Of a stretch of DNA of 64,000 nucleotides, positions 10,101-16,810 are shown piece by piece. The stretch's first letter is position 1. Each line of letters begins with the position of its first letter. The notes below the pieces were generated by a model, which was not told the DNA's origin, searched no databases, and was given only the letters and a program-made list of their open reading frames with translations. Position numbers and translations under genes: made by a program. The stretch comes from HGM04593 sp045634365 (GTDB lineage Bacteria; Bacteroidota; Bacteroidia; Bacteroidales; Bacteroidaceae), in NCBI GenBank assembly GCA_045634365.1, contig JAZRAC010000032.1, positions 1 through 64,000 of the forward strand. Direction: 5' to 3'.

Positions 10101-10922
10101 TGAATAGGTGGTTGCAGATGCAGCAATGGGAAATTGCATCGGCTCGCCATCCTGCTCGGTGAGAAAGTAGTAACCATTTGTAGAGTAGACATTCTCGCTA
10201 CGCACGTATCGGCCCGAGGTGTATTTCCACGAGGTTGTTCCGTTGGCGTAAAAGAGCAGACGATTACCTTCGCGCCAAAGGGGAACTTCGCACAGGTCGT
10301 CAATCAATGTGTGAATATCGCTCTTGGGAAGCACATTGCCTCCATAGCCATACAAGCGCACTTTCGCTGGATTGGTAAATCCCATTGAGGCAAGCTGCGA
10401 CGAGGTTATTTGATGCACGCCTCGCTCGGAAACTCGTATTTTCACCCATTTGCCCGATGAAAGCACAGAATTTTCGGCGTATCGCGAGGTAGTTGCCCGT
10501 GTTGTCGCCGCCTTGCGAAGCTGAACAGCCTTTTCTGTGCGGCTTACGACCAATTTGTATGAGTTTATGCAGTTATACTTGCCATTCTGCAATATTACAG
10601 GCAAGAAACAGACATCCAGCATCGGTTTTTTGGCAGCTATCGACACAGATGTTTCCACTGCCGGCGTTGCTTGCAGACGACCCTCATAGGCCGACATTCC
10701 AAAAACAGCAACCTCCTCGGCCGTCATATCTCTATACTCGGGATACTCTATTTGAACCGAATATTCATACCCGTCATAATCGGCCGGCAACGGAATTACG
10801 GCTGTACACACAGGCAGTATCGAATCCCTTTTGGCCTGCGCCCAATCGACATTTGTAAATTGTGCATTCGCCACCAGTGACGCAAACAACAAAACAGATA
10901 TAAAACTTTTTCTAATTCCCAT
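7173..10922 (-). CDS. porU: Type IX secretion system sortase PorU (C25 gingipain-like)
   Basis: A 1249-residue surface protease-like sortase that removes the C-terminal signal of T9SS cargo and attaches the product to A-LPS in species that have it. A signal peptide (FASLVANAQ) is followed by an N-terminal beta region and the C25 catalytic domain at about 500-870. The dyad is visible as His in LVVNYSGHG (near residue 748) and Cys in WVTASCD (near 784). The C-terminus has an Ig-like sorting-type domain with TGVYIYRA and ends in a conserved hydrophobic strand. Length matches PorU of other Bacteroidales. It lies 17 bases after the FAH gene. Confidence 0.95.
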   Translation of the reverse strand: MGIRKSFISVLLFASLVANAQFTNVDWAQAKRDSILPVCTAVIPLPADYDGYEYSVQIEYPEYRDMTAEEVAVFGMSAYEGRLQATPAVETSVSIAAKKPMLDVCFLPVILQNGKYNCINSYKLVVSRTEKAVQLRKAATTRATTSRYAENSVLSSGKWVKIRVSERGVHQITSSQLASMGFTNPAKVRLYGYGGNVLPKSDIHTLIDDLCEVPLWREGNRLLFYANGTTSWKYTSGRYVRSENVYSTNGYYFLTEQDGEPMQFPIAASATTYSSTNITFPDYELYEKDEISLCNYGNIMLDSYNYATGRSKQYSFSLPEIAGVNMTVELGFGSSAEESTKLAVDVNGTRVGNMSISRRGSGDLGKIATARYSCTAGATNTVVTLSHTASSASVSGYLDYISLNFTRNLAMRGSQINFRGKSSATGNAKFVIAGATSATRVWRVTEADGICQVQGTLSGGEYSVVAAGSYNDEYVALNTTDEFPTVEAVGLVPNQNLHSLGQTDMVIIVPSSGNFLAPAERLAEAHRANDGITVAIVTAEQVYNEFSSGTPDATAYRRLMKMLYDRADDAAAAPKYLLLFGDGLVDNRALSYAGRNTSDYLLTYQSDNSTNAIYSYVMEDYYGLLDDSEGSNLLRDKVDIGVGRIPVQTITQANAVVDKTIAYMENKEAGDWQNVISLWADDGDDDLPNQHMIDAESVAAVVSQNYPSYVIDRIYWDDYEPVANSTGNSYPLVTSSIYDRLNKGALVVNYSGHGSATILSHEMAWLLSDMQALKSPRLPFWVTASCDIGPFDIGDVSLAEAALLNPNGGAVGLLTTTRTVRQVHNATINREFVGVLLTPVYDGLRQSVGDALRRAKNNVISTGNDLSENKLSFVLLGDPALRLKLPEYKVVVDKFNGAAATVSSKVSAGGMLTVEGYIADGSGNAVTDYKGIMSSSLFDSAEDVYTRDNLGYGPFEYTAYNKKLFVGSDSVKDGRFKITMPVPMDISYSGEQGMLNLFAVDGSKNRLAQGRYNNFVMAGTSPSMTNDGKGPEISMYLNTPLFVDGGEVNSTPFFCAELYDENGINTVGTGVGHDIVLIVDNDINHTYNLNDVYTPVVGDYTRGTVAFSLDVLAPGYHTLMLRAWDLYNNSSVAEISFVVVPNLAPNFTNITLSPNPARYGQTSNFVLTHDFPHSAVDVTIEVFNFQGQTIWRNTEHAICDGNTYTYAWDVTSTDGRPMPTGVYIYRATMSSGGSSEVTKSGKFVVINNK

Positions 10923-10939
10923 AATCTCTCTTATATCTC

Positions 10940-11554
10940 TTATCGTATATGAAAATCGAGAACCTTATCCCCCATAAGATAACCTTTCAAGTGAGTGCCG
11001 ACACGTGCCGCACCAACACCGGCCGGCGTTCCCGTAAAAATCAAATCTCCTGTTTTTAATGTGCAGAAGCGGCTCACATAGGCTACTATTTCGTCTACCG
11101 AAAAGAGCATTTGCGAGGTATTTGCACTCTGCACCGTTTCGTCGTCTATTGTCAACGAAAAATCCATATTATTTACATCGAGCCCGTCGAGCAAGCGAAA
11201 TTCACCAAGAACTGCCGAGCCGTCGAACCCTTTGGAGAGTTCCCAAGGGGCACCGGCCTCTATGAATTCCCGCTGCATCTGCCTTGCGGTAAAATCTATG
11301 CCCACGGTAACAGCATCGTAGTAACGCCTTGCGAAACGCGCCGGAATACTCTTACCAAGCTGATTTATGCGCACCACAACCTCGGCCTCATAATCTATAC
11401 GGCCAAGAAAATCGGGCATATAAAAATGCTTGCCATTCTTCAAGATAGCCGAGTCGGGCTTCATAAATATCATTGGAAATTGCGGTTTTTCACACGTTCC
11501 GTCAAATTCCAATGCGTGACAAGCGTAATTTTTTCCAACAGCAATAATCTTCAT
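10940..11554 (-). CDS. Fumarylacetoacetate hydrolase (FAH) family protein
   Basis: A 204-residue minimal FAH-fold protein. Conserved features are IAVGKNYACHALEF at the start, PMIFMKPDSAI, the metal-binding region LGRIDYEAEVVVRI, TVGIDFTARQMQ and TGDLIFTGTPAGVG. Relatives hydrolyse or decarboxylate beta-diketo or oxaloacetate-like acids with Mg2+, so the exact substrate is open. Location directly before porU is conserved in Porphyromonas gingivalis and other Bacteroidales, but no role in secretion is known. Start ATG at 11554 lies 7 bases after rex. Confidence 0.85.
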   Translation of the reverse strand: MKIIAVGKNYACHALEFDGTCEKPQFPMIFMKPDSAILKNGKHFYMPDFLGRIDYEAEVVVRINQLGKSIPARFARRYYDAVTVGIDFTARQMQREFIEAGAPWELSKGFDGSAVLGEFRLLDGLDVNNMDFSLTIDDETVQSANTSQMLFSVDEIVAYVSRFCTLKTGDLIFTGTPAGVGAARVGTHLKGYLMGDKVLDFHIR

Positions 11555-11560
11555 CTATCT

Positions 11561-12202
11561 CTATTTTTTATTGTCACCCCCTTGCACTTCGTCGAGCCTG
11601 TTGAACATTAACGACAGGTGTGCATAGAGCGATGTATTCTGCACCGCAATATTTTCGGGCACCCTTATGCGTAAAGGGGTAAAATTCCATATAGCCTTTA
11701 TGCCCCACACAACCATCTTATCGGCAACCTCCTGTGCATTGTCGATTGGCACGGTGAGGATACCTATCTTCACATTGTGGCGACGCATCTGCTTTTCAAG
11801 CTCACTTATGTGATAAACGGGTATTCCCGACACGGTGCGCCCCACGATGCGGCGGTCAACATCGAAAGAGGCCACCACTTCGAGCCCGAATTGTTTGAGC
11901 CCCGAATCGTTCAGCAGCGCAGTACCCAAACGCCCCACTCCGAACAAAAATGCCTTGTGCATACGTGTGAAGCCCAAAAAATCTTCGAGCACCTGCAACA
12001 GATTGTCAATATCATACCCCACACGGGTGCGCCCAATCACATTCACGCACGAAAGATCCTTTGCAATTTGCGAGGCTACAATATTCGTCTCCTTCGACAA
12101 GCGTGTCGATGAAACAAACTGCTCCCCCTTGGATTTTAGCAGGCGGCAGACCGACAGGTACCAAGGCAGACGACGCAAAGTAGGTTCGGGAACTCTCTCC
12201 AT
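11561..12202 (-). CDS. rex: Redox-sensing transcriptional repressor Rex
   Basis: A 213-residue repressor that senses the NADH/NAD+ ratio and controls fermentation and respiration genes. The N-terminal winged helix spans about residues 1-80 (VPEPTLRRLPWYLSVCRLL, ETNIVASQIAKDL) and the Rossmann domain follows with FLFGVGRLGTALL (GxGxxG) and VVASFDVD. ATG at 12202 is preferred because the family begins MxxVPxPTLRRL; a GTG four codons upstream adds nothing conserved. A minus-strand TATTTTTG at 12277-12270 may be its -7 element. It heads the rex-FAH-porU-porV-ispF run. Confidence 0.95.
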   Translation of the reverse strand: MERVPEPTLRRLPWYLSVCRLLKSKGEQFVSSTRLSKETNIVASQIAKDLSCVNVIGRTRVGYDIDNLLQVLEDFLGFTRMHKAFLFGVGRLGTALLNDSGLKQFGLEVVASFDVDRRIVGRTVSGIPVYHISELEKQMRRHNVKIGILTVPIDNAQEVADKMVVWGIKAIWNFTPLRIRVPENIAVQNTSLYAHLSLMFNRLDEVQGGDNKK

Positions 12203-12371
12203 AATATTATACACATTTCACTTCCACGGCAGACACTTTTCAAGGTCGCGCGTGTTTATTATAACGCAACAAAAATAATGTTATTTTGTGAAGAGATAAA
12301 ATTTGTTGATAAAAATATTATATCTTTGTAGAAGACACACTGCACTCGCTGTGAAATACATTAAAGTAAAC

Positions 12372-12404
12372 TTTGTGTATCTCGCTCGTTTGTACGTATC
12401 TTTG
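12372..12404 (+). promoter_or_regulatory. Promoter P1 of the SUI1 gene (first repeat copy)
   Basis: TTTG at 12372-12375, a 21-base spacer, TATCTTTG at 12397-12404: full match to the Bacteroidetes sigma-ABfr consensus. Expected start of transcription is near 12412, about 150 bases before the coding region. Confidence 0.75.
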
Positions 12405-12455
12405 AGATAAACTCGAAGATAATCTGCACTCGCTGTGAAATACATTAAAGTAAAC

Positions 12456-12488
12456 TTTGTGTATCTCGCTCGTTTGTACGTATCTTTG
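12456..12488 (+). promoter_or_regulatory. Promoter P2 of the SUI1 gene (second repeat copy)
   Basis: TTTG at 12456-12459, a 21-base spacer, TATCTTTG at 12481-12488, identical to P1. Expected transcript start is near 12496, followed at 12499-12530 by a 7-bp hairpin (GGCAAGC/GCTTGCC) that would sit at the extreme 5' end of the mRNA. Confidence 0.8.
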
Positions 12489-12565
12489 CATCTAAACAGG
12501 CAAGCACTACATAATGCACGCACGCTTGCCCCCAAAAGCGAAGCAGATAAAAACATATTGCCTTT

Positions 12566-12904
12566 ATGAAAAACAACGACTGGAAAAACCGCCTCAATAT
12601 TGTATATTCCACCAATCCCGATTTTCAATATTCCACCGATGAAAAGGAGGATTTTGACACATTACCCAAACAACAGCAGAAACTCCGCGTGAACATCGAG
12701 AAGAACCATCGTGGCGGCAAAACCGTGACACTTGTAAAGAATTTTATCGGGCGCGACGAAGACCTAAAAGAGCTTGGACGACTGCTGAAAACCAAATGCG
12801 GAGTGGGCGGCAGCGTAAAAGAAGGAGAGATACTCATACAGGGCGACTTCAAGGAAAAAATCATAGAATTGCTAAAAAAAGAGGGTTACACACAAACAAA
12901 ATAG
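12566..12904 (+). CDS. SUI1/YciH-type translation initiation factor
   Basis: A 112-residue eIF1-like protein. The SUI1 fold occupies about residues 35-110 with the hallmark NHRGGKTVTLVKNFIG, LGRLLKTKCGVGGSVKEGEI and LIQGDFKEKIIELLKKEGY. In bacteria YciH-like proteins bind the small ribosomal subunit and affect initiation fidelity or stress translation; the role in Bacteroidetes is not settled. The first 30 residues are polar and look unstructured. It is transcribed divergently from rex and probably monocistronic, although pyrE follows after 82 bases. Confidence 0.9.
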   Translation: MKNNDWKNRLNIVYSTNPDFQYSTDEKEDFDTLPKQQQKLRVNIEKNHRGGKTVTLVKNFIGRDEDLKELGRLLKTKCGVGGSVKEGEILIQGDFKEKIIELLKKEGYTQTK

Positions 12905-12986
12905 GAAACAAAGCGCCGTTTGACATATTTTTATTATCTTCGCACACAACAAATTCACATAACAAATAACTTTAAAACAAAATATT

Positions 12987-13631
12987 ATGGCAACTAAATC
13001 AGAACTTATCCTTGCAGCGGAGCTGCTCAAAATCAAAGCCGTAAAACTACAACCCGAAGAACCTTTCACTTGGGCATCAGGCTGGAAATCACCCTTCTAC
13101 TGCGACAACCGCAAGACTCTCTCTTTCCCCGAATTGCGCACACGCGTTAAATTGGGATTGGCCAACCTCATACTCGAAGAGTTCCCCGAGGCCGACACTG
13201 TTGCCGGCGTTGCCACAGGAGCAATTGCACAAGGCGCACTCGTAGCCGAGGAGCTTGCAAAGCCCTTTGTTTATGTACGCCCAAAAGCAAAGGACCACGG
13301 CCTTGGCAACCAGATTGAGGGTGACATTCAGCCGGGAGCAAAGGTTGTCGTGATTGAGGATCTTGTATCTACCGGATTGAGCAGCCTTAAAGCAGTAGAC
13401 GCTCTTCGCGCAGCAGGCGTAGAAGTTGTGGGTATGGTAGCATCGTTCACCTATGGATTCAGCGTAGCCGAAGAGGCATTTGCAAAGGCCGGAGTAAAGC
13501 TCATCACCCTCACAAACTACGAGGCAGTACTCGAAGCGGCAAAAGCAACCGGATATATTACAGAAGAGGTAATGCCCACACTCAAAGAGTGGCGCGCCAA
13601 CCCCTCGGAGTGGAGAAACGACTTAAAATAA
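12987..13631 (+). CDS. pyrE: Orotate phosphoribosyltransferase
   Basis: A 214-residue enzyme joining orotate to PRPP to give OMP in pyrimidine synthesis. The PRPP loop VVVIEDLVSTGLSS (about residues 118-131), the flexible loop YVRPKAKDHGLGNQIEGD (about 93-110) and N-terminal TWASGWKSPFYCDNRK are all present. Length is typical. A -7-like TATCTTCG is seen at 12935-12942. The next gene, an SRPBCC protein, begins 4 bases after the stop, which indicates co-transcription. Confidence 0.97.
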   Translation: MATKSELILAAELLKIKAVKLQPEEPFTWASGWKSPFYCDNRKTLSFPELRTRVKLGLANLILEEFPEADTVAGVATGAIAQGALVAEELAKPFVYVRPKAKDHGLGNQIEGDIQPGAKVVVIEDLVSTGLSSLKAVDALRAAGVEVVGMVASFTYGFSVAEEAFAKAGVKLITLTNYEAVLEAAKATGYITEEVMPTLKEWRANPSEWRNDLK

Positions 13632-13635
13632 TACT

Positions 13636-14046
13636 ATGAGCCAATACGAAAGCAGCGTAAAAAGTATACCCTACCCTCAGGATAGAGTATTCAGCAAACT
13701 CGAAGATCTTAACAATCTCGAAACAATCAAGGACCGTATACCACAGGACAAGGTAAAGGAGTTCACATTCGACCGCGACCAAGTGACCGTAGACGTGCCT
13801 CCCGTGGGCAAAATAACGCTGAAAATCATAGAGCGCGAATCGCCCAAATGCATCAAATTCGAGACTGTCGGCTCCCCTATGCCCGCCAACTTCTGGGTAC
13901 AGATTATTCCCGACGGAGAAGAAGGCTCTAAAATGCGCGTAGTTGCAAAAGCCGAGATTAACTTTATGCTCCGTGCAATGGTGGAGAAGCCCTTGAAAGA
14001 GGGACTCGAAAAAATAGCCGAGGCACTCTCGCAGATAACATACTAA
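13636..14046 (+). CDS. SRPBCC-family protein
   Basis: A 136-residue START/Bet v1-like protein. It begins YESSVKSIPYPQDRVFSKLEDLNNLETIKDRIP, the usual first strand and helix of polyketide-cyclase-like folds, and ends with a long amphipathic helix (MLRAMVEKPLKEGLEKIAEAL) that would cover the ligand cavity. No catalytic residues are evident. The pyrE-SRPBCC pairing recurs in Bacteroidales; ligand and function are unknown. It sits 4 bases after pyrE and 8 bases before argH, so the three genes are likely one operon. Confidence 0.8.
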   Translation: MSQYESSVKSIPYPQDRVFSKLEDLNNLETIKDRIPQDKVKEFTFDRDQVTVDVPPVGKITLKIIERESPKCIKFETVGSPMPANFWVQIIPDGEEGSKMRVVAKAEINFMLRAMVEKPLKEGLEKIAEALSQITY

Positions 14047-14054
14047 TAGATAAT

Positions 14055-15395
14055 ATGGCAAAAAAACTTTGGGAAAAGAATATCGACGTAAACCCCGAGA
14101 TTGAGCATTTCACCGTGGGGAAAGACCGTGAGCTCGACCTATTCCTTGCGCCCTACGATGTAATGGGTTCAATTGCTCACAGTGCAATGTTACAAAGTAT
14201 AGGAATGCTCACAAAGGAGGAAATGGATAGCCTCCACAGTGAACTGCGCAACATATATTCCATAATAAAAGAGGGTAAATTCGTTATTGAAGAAGGCGTA
14301 GAGGATGTTCACTCGCAAGTGGAACTTATGCTCACACGCAAACTGGGCGACACAGGCAAAAAGATACACAGTGGCCGCTCGCGCAACGACCAAGTACTAC
14401 TCGACCTTAAATTATTCACTCGCAAGGAGTTGCAGGATGTATGCGAGGCAGTGAAAGAACTATTCGATGCACTCATTGAGCAGAGCGAGAAGCACAAAGA
14501 GGTGTTAATGCCCGGCTACACCCATCTGCAAGTGGCAATGCCGTCGTCCTTCGGGCTGTGGTTCGGTGCATACGCCGAGAGCCTTGCCGATGATATGCTC
14601 TTCCTGCAAGCAGCATACAGAATGTGTAACCGCAACCCATTGGGCTCGGCCGCAGGATACGGCTCTTCGTTCCCCCTCAACCGCACGATGACCACCGAAT
14701 TGCTGGGCTTCGACTCAATGAACTACAATGTGGTATATGCACAGATGGGGCGCGGAAAATGCGAAAGAAACATAGCCTACGCCCTTGCAAGCGTAGCCGG
14801 CACACTCGCCAAAATGGCTTTCGACGCCTGTATGTTCAATTCGCAGAACTTCGGTTTTGTGAAGCTGCCCGCCGAGTGCACCACCGGTTCGAGCATTATG
14901 CCACACAAGAAGAACCCCGATGTATTCGAGCTTCTGCGTGCAAAATGCAACCGCCTGCAAGCACTCCCCACCGACATTATTCTGATAATGAACAATCTGC
15001 CAAGCGGCTATTTCCGCGACTTGCAGATAATAAAGGAGTTGTTCCTCCCCGCATTCGGCGAAATAAAGGATTGCCTGAATATGGCAACCTATATAATAAA
15101 GCGAATAGAGGTAAACAAGAACATTCTCGACGACAGCCGTTACGACGCAATGTTCAGCGTGGAGGAGGTGAACCGCCTTGCAGCCGAAGGAATGCCCTTC
15201 CGCGATGCTTACAAGAAGGTGGGGCTCGACATTGAGGCAGGCACCTTCACCCCCGACAAGGCCATAAAGCACACTCATGAGGGCAGCATCGGCAACCTGT
15301 GCAACAAGGAGATTGCAACGCTTATGGAGAGCACATACAGCGCAATGGACTTTGAAAAGAGCCGAAAAGCCGAAAAGCAGTTGCTTGCACAGTGA
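14055..15395 (+). CDS. argH: Argininosuccinate lyase
   Basis: A 446-residue enzyme of the fumarase/aspartase superfamily that splits argininosuccinate to arginine and fumarate. Signatures are GKKIHSGRSRNDQVLLDLKL (about 99-118), MPGYTHLQVAMPSSFG, and the mobile-loop motif GSSIMPHKKNPDVFEL (about 276-291) that carries the catalytic Ser. Slightly shorter than E. coli ArgH but usual for Bacteroidetes. It is the last gene of the pyrE-SRPBCC-argH group; a hairpin follows. Confidence 0.96.
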   Translation: MAKKLWEKNIDVNPEIEHFTVGKDRELDLFLAPYDVMGSIAHSAMLQSIGMLTKEEMDSLHSELRNIYSIIKEGKFVIEEGVEDVHSQVELMLTRKLGDTGKKIHSGRSRNDQVLLDLKLFTRKELQDVCEAVKELFDALIEQSEKHKEVLMPGYTHLQVAMPSSFGLWFGAYAESLADDMLFLQAAYRMCNRNPLGSAAGYGSSFPLNRTMTTELLGFDSMNYNVVYAQMGRGKCERNIAYALASVAGTLAKMAFDACMFNSQNFGFVKLPAECTTGSSIMPHKKNPDVFELLRAKCNRLQALPTDIILIMNNLPSGYFRDLQIIKELFLPAFGEIKDCLNMATYIIKRIEVNKNILDDSRYDAMFSVEEVNRLAAEGMPFRDAYKKVGLDIEAGTFTPDKAIKHTHEGSIGNLCNKEIATLMESTYSAMDFEKSRKAEKQLLAQ

Positions 15396-15412
15396 AAATC
15401 ATAAAAAGGGTT

Positions 15413-15454
15413 AACGCAGCATCGCACGCATAATAAATGCAGGCGGGCTGCGTT
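15413..15454 (+). terminator. Hairpin after argH
   Basis: AACGCAGC (15413-15420) pairs with GCTGCGTT (15447-15454) and is followed by TCTTTC. The loop is long (26 bases) and the T tract is short, so it may be a weak terminator or a leader structure of the next gene. Confidence 0.45.
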
Positions 15455-15480
15455 TCTTTCATACAAAAAGACGAACAATT

Positions 15481-16005
15481 ATGAGAACTAAAATTCTACT
15501 CACAGCAATAACACTGATTGCCACCCTCGCATCGTGCAGCGACGACAGCGAATCGCTCTACTCTAACTATCCGGTGAGTTTCAGTTGCGACGCATCCATT
15601 CACCCCTACAACATAGTACACGGCTATGGCGAATATATAATAATCACCCGCGACGGCGCCACAGCCTACAAAGTTCAGTGGGCAGGCAACAAAGAGCTGA
15701 CAGTGAGGCTCACGGCGCAGCAGGCAATGTACGGAAACTCATTCTATGGGCTCTCCGGACTCATAATAGGCACCCCATCGGCCTGCGACGGAAACATTAT
15801 GGCATTCGACCTTGCCTGCCCCCATTGTGAGCAGGCCGGCCGCAAATTGGAAGTTACACACTCTTTGGGGCACGCCCATTGCGAGAAGTGCGGCAGCAAA
15901 TTCGACCTTAACAGCGGCGGTATTCCATTAGAAGGCCCGGCAAGGCGACCATTATGGCAATACAAGGTAGCCAAAAACGGGGCGAACATCATTATCACAA
16001 ATTAA
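15481..16005 (+). CDS. Lipoprotein with a Rieske-like domain in which four cysteines replace the Cys/His pattern
   Basis: A 174-residue predicted lipoprotein (lipobox LATLASC, Cys near residue 19, then SDDSES). The C-terminal half has CPHCEQAG (near 118), then HCEKCGSKFDLNSGG (near 138-152) and LEGPARRPLWQYKV. The order, spacing and the GSxFD...GPA...L..Y tail match Rieske [2Fe-2S] domains, but the second motif is CxxC, not CxxH. A CPH triplet remains in the first. It could bind 2Fe-2S with altered ligands or zinc. Similar four-Cys lipoproteins occur in Bacteroidales; function is unknown. No partner oxidoreductase is adjacent. Confidence 0.7.
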   Translation: MRTKILLTAITLIATLASCSDDSESLYSNYPVSFSCDASIHPYNIVHGYGEYIIITRDGATAYKVQWAGNKELTVRLTAQQAMYGNSFYGLSGLIIGTPSACDGNIMAFDLACPHCEQAGRKLEVTHSLGHAHCEKCGSKFDLNSGGIPLEGPARRPLWQYKVAKNGANIIITN

Positions 16006-16016
16006 ACGCCCCTTTT

Positions 16017-16048
16017 TTTGATTTATTTGGCAAAAGCCATTATCTTTG
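16017..16048 (+). promoter_or_regulatory. Promoter of tRNA-Leu
   Basis: TTTG (16017-16020), a 20-base spacer, TATCTTTG (16041-16048): a full consensus Bacteroidetes promoter. The -33 box overlaps the T-rich tail after the preceding lipoprotein gene. Predicted start is near 16055, about 30 bases before the mature tRNA. Confidence 0.8.
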
Positions 16049-16086
16049 CAGCGGTTTTGTAAAAAGAACCACAAAAACATAAGGTC

Positions 16087-16172
16087 GCTCGAATGGTGGA
16101 ATCGGTAGACACGAAGGACTTAAAATCCTTTGGCATTTAAACGCCGTGCGGGTTCAAGTCCCGCTTCGAGTA
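16087..16172 (+). tRNA. tRNA-Leu (anticodon UAA)
   Basis: An 86-base class II tRNA. The acceptor stem GCTCGAA pairs with TTCGAGT (one G-U). The anticodon arm AAGGA-CTTAAAA-TCCTT has TAA at 16121-16123, an extended variable arm follows, and the T arm is GCGGG-TTCAAGT-CCCGC. The 3' CCA is not encoded. A terminator hairpin follows closely. Confidence 0.97.
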
Positions 16173-16180
16173 CTCCACGC

Positions 16181-16219
16181 AACGCTAATCACTTTACAAA
16201 CAAGCGATTAGCGTTTTTA
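16181..16219 (+). terminator. Terminator after tRNA-Leu
   Basis: A perfect 10-bp stem, AACGCTAATC (16181-16190) with GATTAGCGTT (16206-16215), followed by TTTATTTTTTTT. Confidence 0.85.
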
Positions 16220-16532
16220 TTTTTTTTTAAATTATCTACAAATTGTACATAATATACAGAAAGATAGGCTCAATAGCAAAAAGGTGTGGGTAAATAAATC
16301 TTTAATTATTGTGTAGTATATCAGCAGTGGTAATTCTAAAAAATAACCGGCACCGTAAGAGAAAGAATTAAAGGCCGTCGAAGTTAAGGAAACAGACGAG
16401 GGATATTACGTAGCAATTCGCGAGCCGAGGCGTGAGCGACTTGAACGTACTCGCGGGCTACCGAGAAGTTAAAAGCAAGAATGTTTGACAAACAAATAGT
16501 AGTATCCACAGTAAATTTATACTGAACCGAAA

Positions 16533-16616
16533 GATGTGGCTCACCTGTAAAAGTTGGGGGGGTAAAGTAAAAATATTGTCAGTATAATAAAAAAACTTAC
16601 TCTAAAATCCTCAGTG
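16533..16616 (-). repeat. Dispersed intergenic repeat, copy A
   Basis: Read on the minus strand this block shares near-identical segments with 52379-52459 on the plus strand: GAGGATTTTAGAG, then CTGAyAATATTTT, then CCCAACTTTTACwGGTrAG and CACAT, in the same order with similar spacing. Homology may extend to about 16680. The block is non-coding at both places. Confidence 0.75.
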
Positions 16617-16726
16617 TCATTCTCGGCTATTCTCTCAATCGGCAATTGTCTTTTCTTTTGCACTTTTTTAAAAAGTGTAGCAAAAACGCAGCACACGAGT
16701 AAAATCATTGACTACGCCAAGTTTGG

Positions 16727-16772
16727 CTGCACTCGTTTTGTGTGCAAGCAAGCTTTACTCACTCGTTTGCAC
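16727..16772. repeat. Degenerate relative of the 65-bp SUI1 promoter repeat
   Basis: Begins CTGCACTCG and ends CTCGTTTGCAC, matching the start and the late part of the unit at 12340-12404 (CTGCACTCG, CTCGTTTGTAC) with a shortened, diverged middle. No TAnnTTTG box follows. Confidence 0.4.
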
Positions 16773-16810
16773 AAACTTTCCCAATAAAAAGATACTCTGA
16801 GTACCAGCAA

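Larger units (their letters stand above)
12340..12488. repeat. Tandem duplicated 65-bp promoter-bearing repeat
   Basis: Two copies identical over 65 bp lie at 12340-12404 and 12424-12488 (period 84). Each begins CTGCACTCGCTGTG and ends TACGTATCTTTG. Every unit contains a complete Bacteroidetes promoter pointing toward the SUI1 gene. The separating 19 bases (12405-12423) are not repeated, but a further TATCTTTG box sits just before the first copy at 12321-12328. The repeat fills most of the 363-base gap between rex and the SUI1 gene. Confidence 0.9.
16220..16810. other. Gene-free 590-base stretch between tRNA-Leu and the Fur-family gene
   Basis: No credible coding region is present. The stretch holds a possible imperfect stem (GTAGC..CGCGAG at 16410-16424 with CTCGCG..GCTAC at 16450-16461), a block shared in inverted orientation with 52379-52459, and near its end a sequence resembling the repeat before the SUI1 gene. 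It could be the eroded remains of an insertion next to the tRNA, or contain an unrecognised RNA. Confidence 0.6.

Noticed and set aside
12281..12628. 115-residue minus-strand frame with an internal repeat of KDTYKRARYTKFTLMYFTASA
   Set aside because: It is simply the antisense reading of the duplicated promoter repeat and overlaps the SUI1 start; repetition at protein level follows from the DNA repeat.
12935..12942. TATCTTCG before pyrE and TATATTCG at 18641-18648 as promoters
   Set aside because: They differ from TAnnTTTG by one base and lack a -33 box at the right distance; kept only as weak hints.
16350..16480. Short open stretch reading ELKAVEVKETDEGYYVAIREP
   Set aside because: No start codon and a stop after about 35 codons; more likely part of the non-coding repeat region or an eroded fragment.
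16173..16810. Genomic island or prophage remnant beside tRNA-Leu
   Set aside because: No integrase, no direct repeat of the tRNA 3' end and no phage gene nearby; only dispersed repeats support it.
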